DNA from: Coffea arabica
Lineage: Eukaryota > Streptophyta > Magnoliopsida > Gentianales > Rubiaceae
Reading direction: 5' to 3'
Assembly (NCBI RefSeq): GCF_036785885.1
Contig: NC_092316.1
Location: 51,531,001 to 51,595,000, forward strand
Length of the DNA: 64,000 nucleotides
Numbering within the stretch: position 1 is the first letter of the stretch; each line of letters begins with the position of its first letter. Made by a program: the position numbers and the translations under genes. Shown piece by piece: positions 1 through 12,157 of the stretch. The notes under the pieces were generated by a model that was given only the letters and a program-made list of their open reading frames with translations, ran no database searches and had not been told where the DNA came from.

Positions 1-688
1 AGTACATCATAATGGTCCTTGGCCACAATACTTATGAATTTTCCCACGAAAAAAGTAAGTAAAAAGAATAGATATTCCCAATGTTATTAACTTATATTGC
101 TTAAGGTTTCAATGGGAAAGATATACACTCAATCTTAGACAAAAGGTCGAGAAAGTTACGGAGACACCTTATCTAAACTATTATTCAAAGCGTAACGAGT
201 CATTGGACTTATTTACGATTGTTTATTTTAAATGGTTATATATTATGATTTTGGATAATCATTTTTTATATCTTCATTTATTTTTGTATTTAGATTATAA
301 ATTTTGCAAAAACCAAAAAAGTTAAAATTTATAACCTATTAAAGAGTAACATTTACGAATTCTGATTATTATCTATGATCAATTTTCCTAACCAAATTTT
401 GCAGGATCAGAAACCAACTAGAACAAGGCCACATGTTTTCTCATTTTGGTCACTTGTGCTACTCACAACCTATTACACAAATGATTTCGAGGCCAAGGAC
501 GAAAATTCAAATTGATTTACCCGATATGTTAAGGACATAATAGATAAAACTTTACCAATACGTTAGGGACTCTTTTCCATAATTTGCCCAATGCACAAAA
601 TTGGCTCTCGCAACCCATTTTATGGGGAATTGATATTCGCACCCCTATTTTAATCTCTCTCAATTCACTCACCGAATAATATGGCTCC
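1..688. other. A+T-rich intergenic DNA, no gene seen
   Basis: No convincing coding region, RNA gene or terminal-repeat element was found here. The stretch is the distal upstream region of the HD-Zip gene that follows. Confidence 0.5.
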
Positions 689-744
689 TTGAAGTTCAAA
701 AGGCTAATTTTCGAGCACAATTCCACAAATATCACTTCCCCCTT

Positions 745-752
745 TATAAATT
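745..752 (+). promoter_or_regulatory. Candidate TATA box of the HD-Zip I gene
   Basis: TATAAATT lies 244 bp before the 29-codon upstream ORF and about 600 bp before the main start codon. A pyrimidine tract of repeated CTCTC follows at 835-870, as is common in plant core promoters (Y patch). A start site near 775-780 would give a leader of about 560 nt. This is inferred from position and motif only. Confidence 0.45.
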
Positions 753-988
753 ATAATCTCGAGACCTTACACTACTCCTCCTCCTACAATAAAGTTCCAA
801 ACAACAATCGAACAGGCTTTTTACCAGAAATCGTTTCTCCTCTCCTCTCCTCTCTTCTCCTCTCCTCTCATCCACCTCACCTTCAAGTCTTCAAGTCTCC
901 TCTGTCCATCTGTTTTGCCTCTTTCTCCACTCGTCTTTGTTTATATCTCTTTTTAATCGAGACTTGTGAAAAAACGGGTGCAAAATCG

Positions 989-1078
989 ATGATGGATGTT
1001 GTTACAGGCAGCAGGTGTTCTCACACTTCTCACATCACAGAGATCATCATCACTAGCTTCTTTCGCCACAAATATTAA
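989..1078 (+). CDS. Upstream ORF in the HD-Zip I leader (29 codons), candidate conserved-peptide uORF
   Basis: Two consecutive ATG codons (989 and 992) open a 29-residue ORF that ends in TAA at 1076-1078, 264 nt before the main ATG at 1343. The peptide starts MMDVVTGSRC and ends in an Ile-rich, then aromatic and basic tail (SFFRHKY). It is known that the mRNA of Arabidopsis ATHB1, a member of this HD-Zip clade, carries a conserved-peptide uORF (CPuORF33) that represses translation of the main ORF. Position and length match that class. I could not compare the peptides, so the assignment is inference. The leader also holds two minimal uORFs further downstream. Confidence 0.6.
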   Translation: MMDVVTGSRCSHTSHITEIIITSFFRHKY

Positions 1079-1167
1079 GCCTTTTTTGTTTTCATATATA
1101 ATTGTAAAGCTAGACAAATCCCAAGAAGATATTTAAACGGTTGGTGAGGAATTAGCTGTTCAATACT

Positions 1168-1286
1168 ATGGCAGCAGCTCCTTGAGATTGAAAGAAAAAT
1201 CTAATCTTTGTGCTTTAAGAAATATATCCCTGTAAGAAAAGATAAAGGGATTATTGAGGTGGTGGTGAAGGGTGATGGCAGCTTGA
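1168..1286 (+). promoter_or_regulatory. Two very short leader uORFs (1168-1185 and 1275-1286)
   Basis: ATG GCA GCA GCT CCT TGA at 1168-1185 and ATG GCA GCT TGA at 1275-1286 both lie between the 29-codon uORF and the main start. If these bases remain in the mature mRNA, scanning ribosomes meet three upstream starts before the HD-Zip AUG, which would lower its translation. A leader intron could remove them; none was identified. Confidence 0.4.
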
Positions 1287-1342
1287 GGAGAGTGAAAAAA
1301 GGTATAAAAATCCCATCTTTGGACTCCCAAGAACTAGCAGCT

Positions 1343-3196
1343 ATGGCAGGTAGGACTCTGGTTTATGGCCAGGGTGGTGCTGGTGGTACTTCGAATTTGA
1401 GTAGTTTTTTGCTTCAGAATCAAAGAGTTGGTTGCTCTTCATCGTCTCAGCCTCATCATGATTCCCTCTTCATCTCCAGCTCTTCGCCTTCTTTTCTTGG
1501 TAAAAAATTGCTTCAGATTCTCTCTCTCAATTGGCGTTGACTTTTTATTGATTATTGATTCATTTGTGATGCTTGGTGGTTGTTTTCTTCTATTTTCTTT
1601 TTCTGGTATTGGATATGTGGAATTTTGATTTTACTGTCTTGTTTGTCTTATTTTGATAATCAATGCCTTAATATTGCGTTATTGGATCATTCTACTAGTT
1701 GTTGGACTAAAGATCTTATCATGTGGACTTGAGTCTTATCTTTTGCTATCCATTCCATAAATGGAAGTTTTTTCTACCCATGAGTCAACTCCTGTTTCAC
1801 TGCTAGTAGTAGCCTATAGACTGATCGGCAATTTGGAATTAGATTGCTAAAGTCAATGTTTTTGTCTCTCTCGTGTTTGTCCAAGAATCCAGGGTTTTAT
1901 CCTTGTATATTTAAGCAGTTAGCAGGCTTAATTAACACGATTGAATAGATGTGTTCCATATGCTCCATTTACTGTATATACGACTGCATCTAATCTAAAT
2001 TCATCTAAAAAAAAATCATTTTTGATTGCTCTTTCGTTGAATCTGTCAAGTATCTTTTAACTCAAGGTGTTGGAAGAAGATTGAAAAGTTCTTCACCTGT
2101 CACAAAGATTAATTCCTTTGTGTAAGCAACCTGTGGTTAATTTATGTCCATGAACAATAAATGATTGAAGAAAAATGTAGGATGTTCTGCTTTTAGAGAT
2201 TGGTGAAATGGTATAGCAATTTTCATGATCACGTGCAAAGTAGTCTTACAGTTTTTATCTTGATTTTAGGTTCCCGATCAATGGTAAGCTTTGAAGATGT
2301 TAATGGGCGGAAGAGATCAAACAACTCATTCTATCACTCGTATGATCAAGAGGAGAGAGTGGATGAGGAATTGGAGGAGTACTTTCGACAACCAGAGAAG
2401 AAGAGGCGGCTTACTGCGGACCAAGTTCTGTTTCTGGAGAAGAGCTTTGAGGACGAGAACAAACTTGAACCAGAAAGGAAGGCTGAACTTGCTAAGGAGC
2501 TTGGCTTGCAACCCCGGCAGATTGCAGTATGGTTTCAAAACCGTCGTGCACGATGGAAGACAAAGCAGCTGGAGAAAGACTATGAGACATTGCAAGCTAG
2601 CTATGATAAACTGAAAGCAGATTATGACAATCTTCTGAAGGAGAAAGAGCAGCTAAAAGCTGAGGTAATAGCCCTCTGTTGCTCAAATATGAGTCTTGCA
2701 CTTTAATTTAGAGCTTTCAACTGTGCTAATATAATTTATCAAATTTACTCAGGTTGTTCACATTACAGAGAAGCTCCTTATCAAAGAAAAAGAGAATGAG
2801 AATTCAAAATTGTCTCATAGCAGCAGCCTCTCTGCTGCACCGGCAAAAGGATCCACTGCTGATTCAGCTTGCGAGGATGAAGTATCAAAAGTATCGGCTG
2901 TGGCTCTGAAGCAGGAAGATCTAAGCTCTGCTAAAAGTGATGTATTGGATTCAGACAGCCCTCATTACACTGATGGAGTTCACTCTTCTCTCCTGGAACC
3001 AGGTGATTCTTCATATGCCTTGGAACAGGATCAGTCTGATCTATCTCAGGATGAAGAAGATGACATAACTAAGACTCTAATGCATCCAGCATATCTTTTC
3101 CTGAAGATGGAAGATTCTGATTATCACGACCCTCAAAGCTCATGTTACTATGGATTTCCAGTTGAAGATCAGGCATTCGGTTTCTGGTCATACTGA
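1343..3196 (+). CDS. HAT5: Homeodomain-leucine zipper class I transcription factor, HAT5/ATHB1-like
   Basis: Nuclear DNA-binding protein of HD-Zip class I, a family that binds the pseudopalindrome CAATNATTG as dimers and acts in development and abiotic stress responses. Three exons join in frame: 1343-1499, 2270-2664 and 2753-3196, giving 331 residues, a normal size for the family. All introns are GT-AG. The N-terminus ([10 protein letters not shown]) is followed by an acidic segment and a homeodomain at about residues 95-150, starting at PEKKRRL and with the recognition helix [13 protein letters not shown]. The leucine zipper begins immediately after, with heptad positions L153, L160, L167, L174, L181 and I188. 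The tail is acidic, Ser-rich and ends in FGFWSY, resembling the aromatic C-termini of activating HD-Zip I proteins. Codon 1343 is chosen because it precedes the family-like N-terminus; the frame is open further upstream but without an ATG. Assignment to the HAT5/ATHB1 clade rather than another class I clade is from recall of sequence similarity. Confidence 0.88.
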
Positions 3197-4013
3197 ATCA
3201 CGAATAGCTCCATATCTTGCTTTTTGTTCACTTTTCTTGCGTCAAGAAGAATGTAGTATTGTCTATAAGCAATAAGTTGGAATCTATGGCTCCAATCCAG
3301 AGTGGTGGAGGTAGGTTCTGGTCAGTGTTTTAGAATATTGATTTCTGCTTTTTCTGTAATCTGGAAATGAAAGACACTTTCTGTTAACTGTAATTGTATA
3401 TTTCCCACTAAAACTTGCATGAAATGCAGCATCTAAGCATTATGCAATCTCGTCTGAGTTTCCAGTCTAAGTTCCCAAGCCCTAAAGATGCAAAATGGAT
3501 AACTTATTCCTTGCATTATTCCATGCACATGTAACATCGACGGAGAGAGCCCTGATCTAAAGCTGGAAAGTTCCCGAGGACTATTCCATTGTTTGCAATG
3601 GATGAGCAGTTCCTTGGGCAATCTGTTCATTTTAACATGGCTAAGGATTTATGCAAAATGATCTGATAAAACTTAACGGAATCCATCATGTTTATTGCCA
3701 TGCTTATGGAAGCATCTAACATGCTTTGGCAGCCCCCATTCTTGGCCTGTCTGACAACTTGCTTGCCATAGCACGTCAGGTATCAAAACGTTGGATTGAT
3801 TAGTAGCCAAACTTATCCTCTCTGTATTGGTGTCAACAAGCATAATTTGTCAGCAATAGATCTTCTTTCAAGAATCCCATCTGGCAAAAAATTGCCTAAG
3901 CTTTTGTGACCAAACATTTGATTAGATTAGGAACCTAATCTAATCCCCCCATCCCATGTACCAAATTTACCTAAAAAAGAGTTAATTGTACCACTTTACT
4001 TTTGAGCTTGGCT
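3197..4013. other. 3' flank of the HD-Zip gene, no further gene seen
   Basis: Contains the presumed 3' UTR just after the stop codon, then unique A+T-rich DNA with no coding region I can support. Confidence 0.4.
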
Positions 4014-4208
4014 TCAAGACCAAAGCTGCTCTTGGTGGTGGTGTCGTGGTAAGGGGTTCAACCCTTACCTCTCACATTACCACTTTATTGTAGTTTTCTC
4101 CGACGGAAAAATTCCGTCGATTGCTTCTCCTTTTAGACTGAATTAGAGTAAGTTATACAAATATTATCGTTGCGACAAAAAAAAAAAAAAAAAATCAAGA
4201 CCAAAGCT
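4014..4208 (+). mobile_element. tRNA-derived SINE with 14-bp target-site duplication
   Basis: A perfect 14-bp direct repeat, TCAAGACCAAAGCT, occurs at 4014-4027 and 4195-4208. It encloses a 167-bp body that ends in a poly-A run of 18. The body contains a tRNA-like internal promoter: an A-box-like GTGGTAAGG near 4047 and a B-box GGTTCAACCC at 4055-4064. Short length, B-box, poly-A tail and flanking duplication together identify an RNA polymerase III-derived SINE moved by LINE machinery. The perfect duplication suggests a relatively recent insertion. Confidence 0.85.
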
Positions 4209-4519
4209 TTTCTACGCTACAATAATAAAATTTTTGAGTTTTCTTATTTCTAGTCCCCTTGACATGAATTTGTTGTTATCTTTAACATGATCACTTTCAT
4301 CTTTCCATGTGTCCTTTTCAGTCTACTATTGAGGCTCCCAGCCTTCTTTAGAACCTTTGCTTGACGGCATCAAACACTGAATGCTAAGTGTCACTTGTTG
4401 TATTGTATCTTACCGGCCAAGTGCTTATCGTGTATGATGATAGCCTTTCAAGAAAATGAAAGGCTCATTTGAAAAAACATCAAAGAACCAAAAAAAAAAA
4501 AGAAAAAGATTGCATGAGC

Positions 4520-4587
4520 CCTACCCTACCTTTTTTTTTTTTTTTTTTTTTTGGTCAAATACCCTACTTTTTTTTTTTTTTTTTTTT
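4520..4587. repeat. Two long poly-T runs
   Basis: Two T homopolymers of about 20 lie 15 bp apart and are separated by a short copy of sequence that recurs just outside them (CCTACCCTAC / CCCTACTT). They could be the reverse-strand tails of degraded retroposons; no flanking duplication was found. Confidence 0.3.
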
Positions 4588-4832
4588 ATTTATCAAATGA
4601 GCCCTACCCTACTGGAAATGAAATATTCCCTCCATCGTATGTATGTCTATGTAGTAAGCATGACATGCTTTCCACATTGAAATATCCTAATATACTTGCT
4701 ACCTTCCTTTAAAAGCAATTAATATTGGACTCTATCGCATTTGACAACTACAGTTTTCTAGAACTTTGAGCAAAATCAAATAATCAGGATAGGCAGAGAG
4801 AGTAATTGATCTTACGGAAGATAGCCACATCT

Positions 4833-5272
4833 AAAGGTGTAAATAAATCGAACGTACTTAGGGTCTCGTAAATTTGCTCGATCAAAATTCGAGCACGAGT
4901 TCATTGATTGAACTCGAGCCAAGTTTGAGCATCTCAAATAGTTTGATGAATTCAACATCCAAGTGAGGCTCGAAAGGTTGTTACGTTTAATGAAACTCAA
5001 TCAATCTTTAAAAAAAAAAATACATACATACATATACATATACATATATATGTGTGTATATATATATGTATGTATGTATGTATGTATATCTTTAAATTTT
5101 TGGATATTTATTATTATATATGTATATCATAGTGTAAGACATTCATTTATACTAGTTAAGGTTGATTGAGTTCAACTCGATTCGAGTAAGCAAAAATTAA
5201 ACCAAATTCAAACTCAATTTTAATAACTCGACAAATTTGAACCTCAGCTAGAACACAGTTCGTTTACACCTT
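4833..5272. mobile_element. hAT-like non-autonomous element with AAAGGTGTAAA termini
   Basis: The left end AAAGGTGTAAATAAATCGAA is mirrored at the right end by CGTTTACACCTTTG. Candidate 8-bp flanks are GCCACATC and TCCACGTC (6 of 8 match). The interior contains several forms of the words CTCGA and GAACTCGAG and a CA/TA microsatellite at 5021-5088. No coding capacity. Two similar elements with internal CTCGA/GAATTCGA words lie at 31.5 and 34.4 kb. Confidence 0.5.
5021..5088. repeat. Microsatellite (TACA/TATA/TGTA)
   Basis: Alternating purine-pyrimidine repeats, TACATACATA shifting to TATATATG and then TGTATGTATG, inside the small DNA element at 4.8-5.3 kb. The two halves are partly complementary, so the array can fold back. 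Confidence 0.75.
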
Positions 5273-6937
5273 TGTCCACGTCCAACTAAGATAAATCTTG
5301 TGGACGAAAAATTAACGCTAACTGCATTTTTTTTTTGGGTCTAAATGTAATACTAACTAAGATCTAGTCCTTTACCATCAAATTTCTAACTTCTCACCAT
5401 ACAAATGATCAACGATCTAGATCAGTTATCAATATTAAATCCTGTTTTACCCAACAAGACTTGGTCAGCCACCTGATCTCACCTCACCTCACCTCACCTC
5501 ACAACTCACAAGTAGCCAAATAACCTGGCCATGGTGGGCAATACTATTGTACAGCAGTTGCCTTCAAAGACCATAGATCATGACCCATCACAATCAAGGA
5601 CACCGTCCACCTAGCAAAAACTCACTAGTGTACTTTGGAATCTTCCTTAGTTACGTTATGCAGGACCACACCTGATGTGGACTTTGCTGCATCGATGTGG
5701 CAATTCTTGCAGACTTGTCCTTTCTCCTATTGGTTGTTTGGTTTTGCGGTCCACAAGAGCTTGGGCCCTCCCGACTTTCAACTATCTTCCGTGTACTCGT
5801 CTGTCTGTTGATTCTTTGATAGTATAAGTACTAATATTTTATTCTTTTCTTTGAATTTTTTTGATGACAAATGGCACCCATTCCTTTCGTAATCCAATGT
5901 CTTCCTTTTTTTATCCCTTCCACTATAAACATATATTTTTTTTTTCTGCAGAAGAACTTGATTTTTGTAGATCATTCATTTCTTTTCGGAATTGTTCTCA
6001 ATTAAATTTTTTTTTTGCAAAGATTAATTTTTGAAAAGTCAGAATCAGAATCCAAACGAAAAAAGTATTTTGTAATTTTTGATTGTTTATGGATAATTTT
6101 TTCATACACTGTTGATGTGCAATTTTTTTTTTTTTAATACTAGTAGGTTTTGATCATGTCATACTAAATGCAGAGAGCCCTTCAAATGAGACCCAAATCC
6201 TCAGTCCTCTTTTTTTTTTTTTTTTTGTTAAATTAAATCTTTATGTTTATGATTCTGTTTAGAATTAATCTTATATATACCGTCATTGTATATACGATCA
6301 CTATTAGATATATGACACATATGCAAAATTTAGAGTTTAAAATTCAAAATTTGCTCATTTGTCATTCATCCAACCATAATAAGTATATATACTGACGGTG
6401 TACATAAAATTTACTTTTCTTTCTAAGGTAGAATATTTCCTTTTTATTTGTTTAATTATTAAAAAACGAATTTCCAAATTCCAGCACTAGCCTTGACTTT
6501 CTTATTTCTAAATTGAAGACGAAAGAGATCATTCTTATACAAAAATTGAATATTGCTAATATAAATATGGACTAAATTCTTCTACGTGAGAGCCTAAAAT
6601 ACCATTGAATTCAAATATTTTAGCACTATGTGTTATTAAAAAGAAGGCAAATGGTATTTGCATTCCAAAATAATTCTCTGGCACTTCACTTTCTTTTAAT
6701 AAATAAAGTCAGAAAAACTATTTTTAGAGTGTAAATATCATTTATTTACCTTAAAAAAGGTGAATAAGATACATATCACTCTATCATCCATTTATAGATC
6801 ATATGGCAACTTTAGCAATAAATAAATAAACAAATGTCAACTTTATAGCCACAGTCTCTATTTTATTCTTTCTCTGTGATCAATCAGTCACTTGTCATTG
6901 ATACGATTCAATCTCAATCCCAAACTTATGGATAATT
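5273..6937. other. Non-coding A+T-rich spacer
   Basis: No supported gene. A short tandem array of CTCAC units sits at about 5477-5510, and several A/T homopolymers are present, including ones near 5935, 6122 and 6212. Nothing else is recognisable. Confidence 0.4.
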
Positions 6938-7170
6938 AGCAAATCATGTCTACCGCCGCTGGCCATTTGGTCCAGTGGCCATCACCCTCTTTGGTGATGT
7001 TGGAGGTCAGAGTTCTACCTCTACCTTCCTCAAATTTGCTACAATATGTGATTGGTCTTAGTTGACTATCTCCCCTTACCCCTTCCCTCTAGATTAGGCT
7101 AGATTAGGTTATAGAACATCTACCGTTACAGACAGAAAAAAAAAAAAAAAAAAAGCAAACCATGTCTACC
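6938..7170 (+). mobile_element. SINE with 17-bp target-site duplication
   Basis: AGCAAATCATGTCTACC at 6938-6954 and AGCAAACCATGTCTACC at 7154-7170 (one mismatch) flank a 199-bp body ending in a long poly-A. The body starts GCCGCTGGCCATTTGGTCCA, with an A-box-like GTCCAGTGG and a B-box-like GAGTTCTACC about 40 bp further on. It resembles tRNA-derived SINEs in plan but differs in sequence from the copy at 4.0 kb, so at least two SINE families are present. Confidence 0.8.
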
Positions 7171-8173
7171 TAAAAAATTCTTGGATGAAAAATTAACCAT
7201 GAAAATGAATCAAAGGTTGATGTTTCCTTGATATATTATAGCTGATTATGTTCTTCCTAAATTTTTATTTTTATTTTTTTAAAAATTCCCACATTCTTCC
7301 CTGAGAACATTTTCGTTGAGGACAGTGTCTTGTATAGGTAATTAGTTATGTTCATCATTCATTTTAAATTTCTTCATGATTGTATTGTTTGATCTTTTCT
7401 ACATATTGTTGCACATGATCATATTTCTTGATGTCCCTTTTCTAATTGTTATGTGCTTTTCTGAAGGTGATTAACTCCAGACAAGGGGTAATTCAGCTAT
7501 CTTAGTCAATATATATATATAATATAAAATCTTCTAATGTAATTTTTTTTTTAATGGTTAAACAAATTGCTATAGCTAGGCATCTCCGTTTAGAGATTTG
7601 TTACAGTATGCTGATCCTTTTGTTTGAACATTGTGGAGTACAATTTCATGCACAGAATCATAAAAATCAAGTCAACTGTGGGAGCAGAAAAGGAAACATT
7701 CTCCTCATTGTTGATTCATTCCCTGATCAGCTGACTACATACAAGAAATAGAAGTCATGAAAACTTTGCCCAGCTCTTCCTCTTGATTATTGAGTGGAGT
7801 GCAAAATTTTTAGGACTTCTGGATTGAGGACTTTCCCATATCAAAATTTGAAATTATCCTTCAGGTAACAAACCATCTCTTGCTGCATCAGTGTCAAAAT
7901 AAAGTAACATGAGAAGTTTTTTGTGTCACTTGTGAATGCAAGACTACATGTTTCTCGATGCATGATGAACACAGGCTTTGGACAAATATTCATTTGTGCC
8001 AGATGAGTAAAACCCTACCTGATCCTCCTTCAAGCAACAGTTACACATGAATACAAAAGCATCTGAGAGGAGGTTCTGTTTGAAGTAAAAAGAGGTAAAG
8101 AGAGAGGCAGGAAGAAACAGAGCTATGCCATTACTGGAATGCAGAAGCTCAAGCTATTTGTAGCAAAATGGAG
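7171..8173. other. Non-coding spacer downstream of the HPP gene
   Basis: No supported gene. The 3' UTR of the minus-strand HPP gene should lie in the right part of this interval. If the last exon proposed for that gene is wrong, the true one may also be here. Confidence 0.35.
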
Positions 8174-11100
8174 CTATCGATTTCTATATGCAATGCACAT
8201 TGGCTGCTAAGAGAAACCGTTAATGCACTTTGAACACCACAGAAAAGCAAATCATTTGGATGATAGGAAGAAAGAAACTTACAATTAAACATAAGAGAAT
8301 GCATGCAGCAGCCCCAGGGAACAAAGCGTACCAAAAGTTGAGGCGATGCAGTTTAGGAGCATCAATGAACAACAGAGGTAAGCCGGCAGCTGCCATTAGT
8401 ACATATGATGTCCCATTTTAGTACAAGAACAAGATTTGGCAGGCAAAGGCTACTGAGATTCGTGAGTGTTTAGTTAGATACCAGGTGGATGTACTGCACG
8501 AGTGCAGATCATGAATGCTATGGCTGCGGCTAGGCCACTGCTCCTAGCCAACCATCCTGGACCAAAAACTGTAAAGGCTATAACACCAATAGCTGCACAA
8601 CCAATTTGAGCCATGAACAGATTGTACTTCTGCACAGTTGAACTTGAAACTCAGATATCTCGTGTATTTTAGGGGAACTAGACATTAGAAAACATAGCAT
8701 ACTCAAGCAAAATATCCTAAAACTTGGAAATAGCAGCAAAATTAATTTCCAACTGATTCTTTACAGCTCTCTGTTTATCAAATAGTCAAAATTAGAAACA
8801 AAATAAAAGGTAACACATGTAGTCATCAATGATTATGGTTTCCAATATAACTGAGGGAGCATACATAAGTATTTGGCTGTTGCCTGGATACAAAACTCCC
8901 TATAGAAGGATTAGCACACTATAAGATTGTAGCAAAGTGACGCCAAATAAGTAATGACAGAAGGTATTTACGTTTTATGAGGCTAGGCATTTCTTAACCG
9001 TTGCATTTATTTGGTGTGGACATTTAATGTTGGCAAGCAACTGGTTGTCATTTCTTTTAGGTTCAGACATCAAATCCATATTAAAGGTAAAGTACTTGAA
9101 GATGGTCCTATTCTGAGGTGCTCACTTTGTATGCATGTCTTAAAAATGACAGGAAAATGGAGCAATTTTTGGAATAAACTTGTACAAGAAAAGAGAAATA
9201 CAGCTTAATCTTTTGGAAGGCGCACTCCATTGAACAACGGTCAAATCTATTTGGAGAACTGAAGATGGTCCCACGGACTTAATTCAGTTTGGAGATTTCA
9301 CCAGTGGCTCACCAGGATTAGATAATAGGTTATCACATTTATATTAAAGACAACAAAAATCAGTAATGATCTTTTCTTGACATACAGAGTAATAAGGCAT
9401 CAAATTACATGTATGACATTGGTCCACATCCTCAAGAATGGGACTATGTTTCTCACAGTTTACTTCATCCTTTATTTTCTTTGGGAGAAAAAAGAGCATC
9501 TTACATAACATTAGGCTTACTTCTTACAAGAAAGCCAACCATTAATATCTTTAAACAAGTGTAAACAGGTAATATTCTCCATCTTCCATGCCAAAAAAAT
9601 TTTTTTTTTTGGTTTCCCACGCTTATATGTATCAATGACTTGCTTTTTGTTTGTTCTGAACTTCAGTGCTCATAGCAGTTAGATGCATGCATAGATCATA
9701 AAAAGGCCACTAAAGCCACCAGTAAATACTGCATATAGGGGACATGTGCGGAGATGCTATCGAACCATACATTTGAGTCTAATTTCTCCAAACAACTTTC
9801 AATTTCCTTTACTGCTACTAGAGCCATATACAGCACTTCCCTTTCAAAGAACTAGTACTTCAGGTTTTTTGTGGAAGTTATCCAGTAAGTCAACTTCAAA
9901 AGTAATGCTGCTATCAAGTTCCAATTGCACAGATTATGATAGGAAGGCTCTGTAGTACTTTCTATGTGCTCTATCTAGTCAATGCTACACTGCCAAACAT
10001 TATACTGATAAGAAATGTTCTCAGTGCTTGTTGGATTCCTTTTAAGGCGAAAATGACTTCCACCATCATTTTAGATGGCAATCAACAGGACAAGTCCTCA
10101 TTACCTTTTCTACTATCCACATTTAAGAACCTAAAAATCTCTAAGTTGAAAGTTAGATTAAGATTAAGCACGGCCAATACAAAGAAAAGAAATCTCGGAC
10201 ATTTTACGATGACCTCTTATTGTTGATGCACGATTGCACATGTATCATCTTACTGCAAAATGCATTATACATCTTCATCTCTTTGATTTAGTCTACAAGT
10301 AAAACAGAGCAAAAGCATCCAATCCATATTCTGTTGTGTAAGTTGTGGCATTTTGTCATGTTACAGTTTTTGTATTTCCTCGGCCTGGCAAACTCAAAGA
10401 GAGGAGGTAACCTCTTATTTCAAATACTACCAGCACAATCAGAACCCCAAACATTGAAATAACACACCTCTCAAACCTGTGATGTCACTAGATCCAGAAT
10501 GTGCCCGAAACAAGCATCAAATTTTGTAAATGAGCATTTGGAAATATGTTTCTTTAAATTTTGAATAACTTGCTTCAACTAGCATTATTTTCACTAGTCA
10601 AGGTTCAGAGTATTTAAACAGCATTCAATGTATCTTGTATTTCCTGGCATACCAAAATGCACAAAGTTTAATAACTAACATACATAAAATCACGTATGCA
10701 GCAATACGTCACAGAATCCCCATTAACCGTTAAAGGAAGTTGCAACCGATAAAGGAAGTTGCAACTTTCAAGTAAACAATCCAATGTGGGAACATAGACA
10801 CGACATCCCAGTAAACAGTAATTTGTCTAAACTAATCTAATAATCAATAATAAGCTTCTTTAATCAGCTTCCAAGGTTAACATGCAAAATGATTCAAATA
10901 AAAAGACTGAGGAAGAATTCATTCCAAAGTCACTCTTTAGATATAACTTTTGACACATGATTTTCAGAAGTGCTTGGTTCTAGTTTCGAACTTGTTGATG
11001 TCATGTTACCAGATTCTGTAAGTACCTGATTACTGGTTATCACAAATAACGCCACCCAGCCAAGGACATTTTGTTAGTCTGACTTTAATCTATACATGAA

Positions 11101-11937
11101 AGTCCATGACTTACAATACAACAAACAAAGTTAGTGAAGATATTAACAGAGAGGGAAGAAGACAGTACCCTAGCACCTGGAGCAGAGGGGGTGGCAAATA
11201 GGACTGCACAAACAGCTCCTAGTGGGGCAATAGTCATTGAAATTCCTTTTGGTGCCAATATTTGGTCAATCTTTCCTAGAATTGCCATTGCAGCAAACGC
11301 CCCTGATTTGTACATAAAACTTCAACCATGAGTCCTTTACCAACATATTACCATCACTAGCTAATCAGTGTACATCAATATCAGAAAAAGACAACAAAAA
11401 GAAGATCATATCCTAGAACATCCAAAATACGCATCATACTTTCTAGCTACAAAAGCAGTCACAATTGAACTTTCTTGATAGATAACAACAATAACTCATT
11501 ACACTACTAGGCCTTTTAAAGAACGAGAGAAAAAGTCGACTATAATAATGCATTTGTCTTGCAGGTGATAGTAAAATTGACCAATTTTTTTGCAGTGTGT
11601 AACCTGCAGAAGGCCAGAAAATGTCGCTGAGGGAAGGAGCTTGAGAGCCCTTTTGAGGTGCCCAACTATCCCAGAATGGTGCAGGTACATTGCTTGATGA
11701 TGATGATGATGATGCTACGATTCTGAGCTCCCCTTTTCTTCTTACACTTGTGAATCTCTTTCCATCATGAGAATGCAATCCAAGTGAAGTTACAAGATTG
11801 CAGAGTTTCGTTTGTTTCTCATTGCTCTTGCAGCTATAGATGTTACTGCAAAAATGTACTATTAATTGTGAATTCAATGGAGGTGCTGATGATGAAACTG
11901 GTGCTGGTGGCTTCGGAAGATAATTCTGCAACCCCAT
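8174..11937 (-). CDS. Plastid-targeted HPP-family integral membrane protein (NITR2-like)
   Basis: The HPP family is named for a His-Pro-Pro motif; plant members sit in the chloroplast envelope, and an Arabidopsis member (NITR2;1) has been linked to nitrite uptake into plastids. Exons on the minus strand are 11604-11937, 11169-11302, 8482-8629 and 8283-8389. They join with consistent phases (1, 0, 1, 0) and GT-AG borders, including a strong GTAAGT donor. A short last exon at 8174-8206 is proposed, giving 251 residues. The first 75 residues are Ser-rich and basic with few acids, fitting a transit peptide that would end near RIVASS. The core shows ILAPKGISMTIAPLGAVCAV, then ATPSAP, then TRAVHPP, AAGLPLLFID and NFWYALFPGAAAC, forming several hydrophobic segments. 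The first start, MGLQN, was chosen because it opens the frame that carries the transit sequence. The 76-bp final intron and last ten residues are uncertain. Confidence 0.82.
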
Positions 11938-12157
11938 TTCGTTGAGTTTCTCTGCTGATGTGATGATGTTGGCTGGCTGTTTCGAGGGAAGACTCTTCTG
12001 CTGTAGAAATGGTCGGAGAAAGAAAGAAATGCAAGAGACCGTTTGGGATGTTGAAACTCGAAAAGGGGCCCTTGGGATGATCGAAAGGCCATCGTTGGAT
12101 AAGATGGGGTCCTGGAACCCCCCAGAAAAAAAAAATCCAAAATATTGTGTGTATGGA

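Noticed and set aside
689-988. Long open stretch before the 29-codon uORF
   Set aside because: No ATG of its own in good context and composition is leader-like (CT-rich). Only the part from the ATG at 989 is credible as an ORF.
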